Part shown: positions 57,845-64,000 of the stretch, piece by piece
Position numbering within the stretch: position 1 is the stretch's first letter
Layout: each line of letters opens with the position of its first letter
Assembly (NCBI GenBank): GCA_021234155.1
Contig: JAJEKV010000003.1
Coordinates: forward strand, 16,226,386-16,290,385
DNA length: 64,000 nucleotides
Direction: 5' to 3'
DNA from: Isoetes taiwanensis
Lineage: Eukaryota; Streptophyta; Lycopodiopsida; Isoetales; Isoetaceae
Notes under the pieces: model-generated
Told to the model about the DNA's origin: nothing
Database searches by the model: none
What the model saw: the letters and a program-made list of their open reading frames with translations, nothing else
Made by a program: the position numbers and the translations under genes

Positions 57845-59135
57845 ATGGCAAGAACCAAACAAACTGCTCGGGTTCCTCGAGGAGACGAAACGACCAGCGC
57901 CAAAATTCAGCAGATGCTTCGGGAGCATCTTCTTGCGAGAGGAGACCAGCCTTCATCAAGTGAGGGGACAGTTTCAGAGGAGCACCAGGGGGAGGGATCC
58001 CAGCAGAGAGCACAAGATAACCTGGCCGACATCATCGAACAAGAGATAGACCAGCAGGTAGACGAGTCGGCAGAGGTGCACTTGGAGGCCTCGACAGAAG
58101 TGCTCGAGGAAATGGAAGGTGACGACGACGAAATCCAGAGAGTGCTCGAGCAGATGGAGAAAGAGAAACAAGAAAAGGCCGAGCGAGAGCGAGAGGCAAA
58201 GGCGCACGAAGAGCAGAGGGAGCCGATTCCCGAGCCGACCCTGGAGGAGGAACTCGCGGCCTGGATTCGGAAGCATGAGGCGAAGGAACGGCGCCGAGAG
58301 AAGAAAAAGGCGGAGAAGAAGAGGAAGAGGGAGGAAAAGGAGGCCAAGGAGGCAGAAGAGAAGAAGAAAAAAAGGGCAAAGGCGTGGAAGAACCTAAGCG
58401 AAAGACAAAGAAGACACCGAACGTGAAGGTCGTCATCACGGAACGGCCAGCCGACCAGCCCGTCTCCTCTGATGACTCAGACGACGAGGATTTCAATCCT
58501 CATCTTAAAGGTGGGAGTTCTTCCAAGGCCCCAGGTGAGGACCAGCCAACACAAGAGGAGGGAGAGCAGAGTCAGCAGGTGCAGGCATCCCCGCCCTACC
58601 CGACATGGGGGAAGGATAAGGACAACAAGAAGCCGCCGCGGCCTGCCTGGGAATCATACCTATCAGGATCTATCAGAAGAAGCTGAAGGAGCACCAGCAG
58701 TACATGAAGAAATGGGTGGCCTACAACTCCTATTATCAGGAGAATAAGGTCACATTCGTCGTAGGTGGACGGCCATTGAAGAAGCAGACTCTAAAGCCGC
58801 CGTCACAGAAGCCCGCACCTCCAAAGAAGCCGCCCAAAAGGAAGGTCAACTCGAACCTGAATCGAGCAATCAGGGAGATCTGGCACTTCCAGAGGAGTTT
58901 CGACTTCCTTATTCCTCGTGCACCCTTCGCCAGGCTGGTGAAGGAAGCTGTGCAAGAATTCAGCACCGAAATGAGAGTAACAGGCGAGATGTTGTTGGCC
59001 TTGCAAGAAGCAGTAGAGCAGAAGCTGGTCCAACATTTTGAAGACTCCACGGCATGCACAGTACACGCAAAAAGGGTAACTTTAATGAGGAAGGATATGC
59101 ACCTGGCGAGTCATATTAAAGGAGAGCCTTATTAA
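57845..59135 (+). pseudogene. Histone H3-like fusion gene: H3 tail, charged insert, H3 fold; two frame breaks
   Basis: The ATG (AAACATGGC, good plant context) opens MARTKQTARVPRGDETT; the first nine residues equal canonical H3. About 165 residues rich in E, K and R follow (EEKKKKRAK), predicted helical. The frame then slips by -1 at the A7 run 58367-58373, continues as EEPKRKTKKTPNVKV with an acidic SSDDSDDEDF patch, and slips again by -1 between about 58600 and 58650. The last part ends with an H3 fold, 58866-59132: AIREIWHFQRSFDFLIPRAP, FARLVKEAVQEFSTEMR, LLALQEAVEQKLVQHFEDS, HAKRVTLMRKDMHLASHIKG, stop TAA. Loops have H3 length. Total about 420 residues against 136 for H3. The breaks could be mutations, assembly errors in homopolymers, or real frameshifting; I call it a pseudogene provisionally. 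Confidence 0.9.
58866..59132 (+). other. Histone-fold domain of the H3-like protein
   Basis: Hand alignment to canonical H3 needs no gap over about 89 residues, with about 44 identities (from memory of H3.1). Kept: R-E-I and Q-x-S of alpha N/1, PF.RLV, LQEA.E of alpha 2, FED, the buried Cys of STAC, HAKRVT, KD, GE near the end. LMRKD is the form seen in plant CENH3 where canonical H3 has IMPKD, but loop 1 lacks the CENH3 insertion. Confidence 0.93.
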
Positions 59136-59277
59136 TTTTATAAATCATAAATTTTGTGAATACAAAGTGTTTTTGAGTAAATTATAAGTGTATAAATGTA
59201 CTTAATTAACTTGAATTAGCAAGTAATGGCTTTCGTTTTAGTCAAATTAGTCATATTTAGACCGATTAGTGAGAGAT

Positions 59278-59344
59278 GTCTCACACTGTGCGCCAGAGCA
59301 CCAACCTAAAATTTAGGTCGAGCCCTGGGCACATAATGTGAGAC
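59278..59344 (+). repeat. Hairpin module 3
   Basis: 67 bp. Arms GTCTCACACTGTGCGCC and GGGCACATAATGTGAGAC; centre ACCTAAAATTTAGGT. Confidence 0.85.
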
Positions 59345-59480
59345 TTTCACACCAAAAGTGGTCCAAAACACCTCCAAATCGACCAAGTAAGGGTTCAATC
59401 TTGCCTAACTCGAGGAGACTAGTATGTTTTGACCCTTAGTTTACCCAGATCGGACAAGTATTGACCAAGTTGGACCAATT

Positions 59481-59547
59481 GTCTCACACTATGCGCCAGA
59501 GGCCTAACCTAAATTTTAGGTCGAGCCCCAGGCGCACAATGTGAGAC
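59481..59547 (+). repeat. Hairpin module 4, abutting the 3' LTR
   Basis: 67 bp. Arms GTCTCACACTATGCGCC and AGGCGCACAATGTGAGAC; centre ACCTAAATTTTAGGT. It ends 4 bp before the 3' LTR, in the place where a polypurine tract is expected. Confidence 0.85.
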
Positions 59548-59551
59548 CTTC

Positions 59552-60915
59552 TGTGACGTTCCATCACAGTATACGGTCCTAAGACGTATACTGTACTACC
59601 TCGTCATGCGTACACGCCATCCCGATTGACGTGTACGCCGACGTGTAGCCAAGCAAGTAGCACCCTAGGGGGCAACTTGCAAGGTTTGTACATTTATTTA
59701 TGTGCACATTTACTCATGTGCACATTTATCCATGTGTACACATTTACCCATGTGTACACTTTATGCCACCTAGTTAATAAAGGCAAGTGGGCCACATCCA
59801 ATTATCCCACATGCTTAAAGGGATAATGGGAAACCCTAGCCTTAACCCTTAGTCTATATAGGCATAGGAAACCCTAACTTTCCATTTTCGTCCACAACCT
59901 TATAGGCCTCTGTTTTGCTTGATACAAGAACCAATCTCGCCTCCCAAAGTCTGTCTCTGCAGATAGGCCATTAGTTCTCCTTTCTAGCTTCATCTTCGAG
60001 CAGTTCTGCAGCATGGATGCGTTCAGAGCAGGAGGAGCAAGCCAGGGATAGCCTAAACCGCCTCCCAGACATAGAATAAGTAGGTTTAGCCTATTGATTT
60101 GCCCATAGCAGCCATCTAGATCTCTAGATTTTGAGCCATAACTAAAGAACCTAACTCTATGATTTAGATTAGATCTTGTTCTTTAGTTCTTCTGTGATAT
60201 GTATGTGATGATATATCTCTGTGGACTCATTGTATTGGGAAGGGGTGTAGAGACCTTAAAGCCTAGTAGTTGATGTTCCTAGCTAGCCTCTTTAGTGCAC
60301 TGTAATTGCGGCCTGTGCACAGGAGCCCACCGGGTTGTGGGTCGAGGGGCTAGACCGGCAGAACAATGGGGCACTTGTCCCAACATAGAACGATCCCTCT
60401 GGTGTGTAACGCCTACCGGGGATCCCTGTGGACTAGGTCTAATGGCTTGCCACTGCGTGTGGGCAAGGCATGGGCTCGACACCCGTGGAGTGATGCGTCA
60501 CTCTCCATTGGGTTCAAGTCGAATAAGGGCAGTGGCCCTCTAGTCACCTGTGTTGGGCATGGAAGTCCCTGGAGGAGAGGCGACTCTCTTCCTGCCTCAT
60601 CAGGGCTGGGGAGATGCAACTCAGTAGTAGCCCTTTCGGCTATGAACCTGGCAGGCTACGGTCCGGTCCCAACACTTTTCAACCCAATCTGCAAAGTGTG
60701 CACAGGAGGGGCGGATGGAGTGGACTACCCTAAGCCATGTTCTTATGCCAGCCAAATCCATTCGCCATGAATTCTGTCTGCAATGACCTCTGGAGACCCA
60801 AGCCGTCAGTCATCCCCTTTGAGTCTGAGCCTTGGGTAGGACTTTCATATGTGATGTACTGATCTTTGTCTATGCAGATATGTGATGGGCCATCCTTCGA
60901 GATGGTTATGTGATG
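59552..60915 (+). repeat. 3' LTR of the histone-carrying element, truncated
   Basis: Matches the 5' LTR from TGTGACGTTCC to GAGATGGTTATGTGAT at 60914. The last roughly 220 bp, including CGTCACA, are replaced by the gypsy LTR that starts TGTTGACC at 60916. Confidence 0.9.
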
Positions 60916-63192
60916 TGTTGACCCTAAACCACAAGAAGGTCAACCACAAGAGACCAATTCGAGTTTTCACCCAAATTGGGGTTAGGACCTCCAGATCACT
61001 TAAGGTGATCAGTCTATGCAAGGAAATTCCAAAGATAAGTTCAAAAAATTTGAGTTCTATACCTTTCCCATTTTCAGAAAATGGCATCTGTGCCAAAACA
61101 ATTGTGGTGTTGAGATGCAGATCGATTTTTAAAGTCAGATGCTGTAGACTTGGTCAAAAAAGTTGTTGGTAACCAACAGTAAAGCCTCTGATCAAGTCAG
61201 AAACTTAATCTGTGAGTTATTCGAGCTCAAAGTGAGGTCAAATTTTGGTCAATAGAGGTCAAATGTAGAAAACAGTGATCAGAAATTGAGATTTGGAGTT
61301 GCCAATCATCTTTTTGAGAAATTCCAAAGTAGATAGGTTGCAATGGTGCTAGGGAAGAGAGGCAAGCAAAAATCCTCATTTGGATGTGTAGAGGTATTTT
61401 TGTGACTAGATTTGGCAAAATCTGATCAAAACTGTTCAAACCCGAGAGCAATTTTTTTTTTGAATTTGAGCTATACTTGGTATTTTTGAATGATTCCAAC
61501 TCCTTTGGTTCTCATAACACCTAAGAATAGGTGGCAGATAGGCCAAAGGTGCTAAAAGCACGCAGGGATTTTTCTATAGAATTTTTGTGGCAATAATTGC
61601 TAAGGAAAATATCATCGATGAATTCAACAACTTGACAAATTCAATTTGGATTGATATGAAGGTAAATATATCAAGATAACAACAAATAAGGATGCTTCAT
61701 AGTCTCAAGTACAAGAAAATAATCATCAAAAGTCATAAGGTAATTTCGAAAGTAATGTCAACTAAATCTTGTAGATCCAGGTTGAGGAGAGCTCAAGAAC
61801 TTCAAGGATCGTCCCGATCTTGCTCAAAGAATGATCAATGTATGATCTGAATACTTCGGGCCTTCAAAAATGTCGTGATTGTGGTTCCTCTCAGATATTG
61901 CGGTTCCAAAGGATTTTAGGTAATAAATTTAGGCTTAATTTGTTGCTTAGATTCCGGAATTCAAGAATAGAGTGATTTCAGCGAGGATGGGGTGCGGGAA
62001 GGCGTGATTCGAGCCATTCTTCTATTTTTAGGGTTCTTCAGCTGTATTTCTGAGAATTTCGCGCGGTACGGTTCCGTATTTTTAAAAGAATATGCTCCAA
62101 TATGCCGTATTTGGCCATTTTTAAAAGCTTGGCCAATGGTTTGAAGGTTTTTTTATCCATAGAATATTAAAAGAGATTATAACCCATTGACCATGGAGAA
62201 GAATGTCCACACGTGTAGAAGAATAGGGAATCTTTGGGGCATCTTTGGACAAGGTCGGGAATATGCCACTATGAATGTGATGACACAAGAATGGAGGCAA
62301 AAGAAATCATGAAGGAACATTCGAGGGGGGCAAGGAAAATAATAGGGAATGGTATTTTTGAAACTTATAGCAAAGCAAGCATGGCAAAAGAGTGAACAAT
62401 GGGTAGGAAAACAATATTGAGCCAAGGGTGCAAAAATAGGGGGTAGTGGGGTAAATGTTTATGACAAGAAAAAGCAATTTTTGAAGGCAATGGTGTAAAG
62501 TGGTCATGAAGAGTAAATAGGGGAAATGTCATGGGGTAGTTGGCAAATAAGTTGTGGATATGAAAAAAATGGCTAGGCAAGGTGGATGACAAGGATGGAA
62601 CCACATACAAAAGAGTCTTCCAAACTTCAACTTCCAAACTTCAAATAATATCTTCCAAACTTCATAACCCAGAATCTTCTAGAGCATATTCCTGACTAAG
62701 CATTTAACTTCAAATAAAGTACCTCTTGTGAAGTTTGAACCTTGAGCACTTTTTGACTTGAAGCATGAACATCTTTTAACCTCCATAACAATGTTGAATG
62801 ACAAGAATCTTCCAAGCTTTGACCTAGTCTTCTAAAATGAGTTGACCTAGTTTGAATAAATAGATCTCCATTAGCATGTTGCCCTTTGGGGCAACATCTC
62901 GTCAAAACAAAAGAATGGCTGGTCCCCTCAGCCATAAAGAGTCTTCAATCTTGTGCCAAGGTGCTTGAGTGTGAATCATGGTAGAGAGAGAGTGTAATGT
63001 GCAAGTGTTAATGGAATAGAAGTGAATGTGGTGGAGGGGGGATGTGAGTGGAATATGATAGGTGAAAGAATGAGAATGAGTATGAATATGATAGGATAGT
63101 GATGGGAATGGAGTGTATGAGGGGGAAGTAAAATGTGAAAATGTTGAGGTCTCGCCAAAACAAAAGAATGTGTGTCTCCTTAATATCTCCAA

Positions 63193-63530
63193 GAGCAACT
63201 CTGCTAGGATGGTGAAGCTGAATTGCAGAGTGCTTTCTTCCTGGGGAAATGAAAAACAAGAATAAGAGGTTTAAATGGATGGCGGGGGCTACTTATGGCG
63301 ATGAATAAAAATGGGAAAAGGGTGCACCTGTCATGGAAACACACAAACTAGTTAGTCTTAATACCTTGCAACTCTGCTATGGTGGTGAAGCTGATTTGCA
63401 GAGTGCCTTTATGGGAATAAAAATAGGAGTAAGAAGTCTGGATGGATAACAGGACCACTTATGGCAGGTGGATGAAGATGGAAAAAAGGATGCTCCTGCA
63501 TATGGCACTTGGTAAAGCATTAGTAATCAC
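63193..63530 (+). repeat. Diverged tandem duplication, about 170-bp unit
   Basis: GCAACTCTGCTAGGATGGTG ... GGCGATGAATAAAAATGG at 63193-63358 is repeated, with many substitutions, at 63368-63530 (GCAACTCTGCTATGGTGGTG ...). It lies in the 3' region of the gypsy element. Confidence 0.7.
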
Positions 63531-63662
63531 TCTTTTTCTTGAGATCATTCATACTGTCCTCAAGTCAGCCCAACCTACAATCATAAAGTTAACTCAATAA
63601 AATGCTCAAAGAATTAAATAAATCTAACTATACTAATTCTACCATAGATTTTTTAAAATTCT

Positions 63663-63995
63663 CTAATGCAAAAAGAGGGACAAGCAAGCATGCTGGTCCC
63701 AATACCTCTTCAGATGCAGGACATTAATAGGATTTGGTAACAACATTCCTGAGGCAACTTCTTGTAGCCAATATGAATTGATACCTGCAGATTTTTGCAC
63801 CACAAAAGGTCCTTCCCAAATATTATCAAATTTGCCAGCTGAGTCTTCTTTTGACTTGTTCCACTTGAGGACGAGTTCTCCTTCTCTAAAAGTGCCCTGT
63901 ATTCTATGTGCAGCTTTGAATGCAGCCAGATCTTTGGCCTTTTTTAGCAAATTAGTATCCTCAGCCTCCAGCCTATATTCATCTAGGTGTAGCAA
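63663..63995 (-). pseudogene. Ty3/gypsy integrase C-terminal domain
   Basis: Reads LAAFKAAHRIQGTFREGELV, LKWNKSKEDSAGKFDNIWEG, PFVVQKSAGINSYWLQEVAS and NPINVLHLKRYW. This is the SH3-like tail of gypsy integrases (GDLVLKW ... KF...W.GPF.V ... G.Y.L ... N..HLKRY). The frame is open to the window edge, so it may continue. No chromodomain follows. Confidence 0.88.
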
Positions 63996-64000
63996 AGCAT

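Larger units (their letters stand above)
55551..60915 (+). mobile_element. LTR retroelement carrying a histone H3-like gene; 3' LTR truncated
   Basis: The 5' LTR (55551-57153) begins TGTGACG and ends CGTCACA. TGGTATCAGAGC at 57155-57166 is an initiator-tRNA-Met primer site one base inside it. The second LTR begins at 59552 with the same TGTGACGTTCC and matches the first along its length until 60914, where a gypsy LTR takes over. The 2.4-kb interior holds only the histone-like gene and four hairpin modules; there is no gag zinc knuckle, protease, integrase or RT, and no convincing polypurine tract. It resembles a non-autonomous element (LARD or TR-GAG type) whose cargo is a histone. Target duplication cannot be tested because the 3' end is lost. 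Confidence 0.9.
60916..63995 (-). mobile_element. Ty3/gypsy retroelement, 3' part (minus strand), runs off the window
   Basis: The integrase C-terminus lies at 63995-63663; leftward of it come about 2.7 kb without coding sequence and an apparent LTR edge TGTTGACC at 60916 (GGTCAACA on minus). I infer a long 3' untranslated region and LTR. The LTR start on the right side was not located. It truncates the histone-carrying element. Confidence 0.6.

Noticed and set aside
57907-58496. Long minus-strand open frames opposite the H3-like gene
   Set aside because: They mirror the E/K-rich insert as S/F/L-rich shadows and have no motif.
62177-63259. Several H/S/F-rich minus-strand frames in the gypsy 3' region
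   Set aside because: Skewed composition of purine-rich DNA, overlapping each other in all three frames, no motif.
1-64000. CRISPR arrays, bacterial operons, rRNA or tRNA genes
   Set aside because: None seen. The TGGTATCAGAGC sites are primer sites matching tRNA-Met, not tRNA genes, and the tandem repeats lack CRISPR spacing.

Overview
The window is repeat-rich nuclear DNA of a land plant, about 40% GC, with long TE-filled introns. The best clue to the host is a split gene on the minus strand (exons I could place lie between 42174 and 3825) encoding a DZIP1/Iguana-like protein. DZIP1 belongs to the ciliary basal body and transition zone, so the plant probably makes flagellated sperm: a fern, another seed-free plant, or a cycad or Ginkgo. 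A fern is my preferred guess because of the TE load. This is inference; no barcode gene is present.

Layout. 1-3800: Copia scraps, tandem repeats and an intact miniature LTR element (2158-3515, TSD GCAGT). 3825-42174: the DZIP1-like gene. Its introns hold Copia elements (7340-11430 plus; 17900-18733 and 19300-22946 minus), LINE pieces (12.7-16.7, 23.4-24.5, 27.3 kb), an element carrying a phosphoglucomutase fragment (24.6-27.0 kb), an element with an RGG-tailed ORF and a Penelope-like reverse transcriptase (28.5-30.7 kb), solo LTRs, and a complete but internally deleted Merlin DNA transposon (34792-35961, TSD CTCAATCT). 42.2-44 kb: upstream region of the gene. 44-53 kb: an L1-type LINE split by a 4.8-kb GC-rich LINE. 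53-55.45 kb: the 3' half of a Helitron. 55551-60915: an LTR-flanked unit described next. 60916-64000: the 3' part of a minus-strand Ty3/gypsy element.

The standout is the LTR-flanked unit. Its 1.6-kb LTRs begin TGTGACG and end CGTCACA, and a canonical initiator-tRNA primer site follows the left one. Inside there is no gag, protease, RT or integrase that I recognise. Instead there is one gene whose product starts with the exact histone H3 tail MARTKQTAR, continues through about 260 residues of E/K-rich insert, and ends in a histone H3 fold (gapless by eye, about half the positions identical). Two frame breaks interrupt it. A TATAAATA box lies 106 bp upstream of the ATG, and four 67-bp hairpin modules sit in two pairs around the gene. 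A histone H3 variant carried as the cargo of an LTR retroelement is new to me; I could not search for precedents.

How the parts relate: the only clear host gene is DZIP1-like. Nearly everything else is mobile DNA in its introns or flanks. All exon phases I could test agree, so the gene may still be functional despite introns of up to about 10.7 kb.
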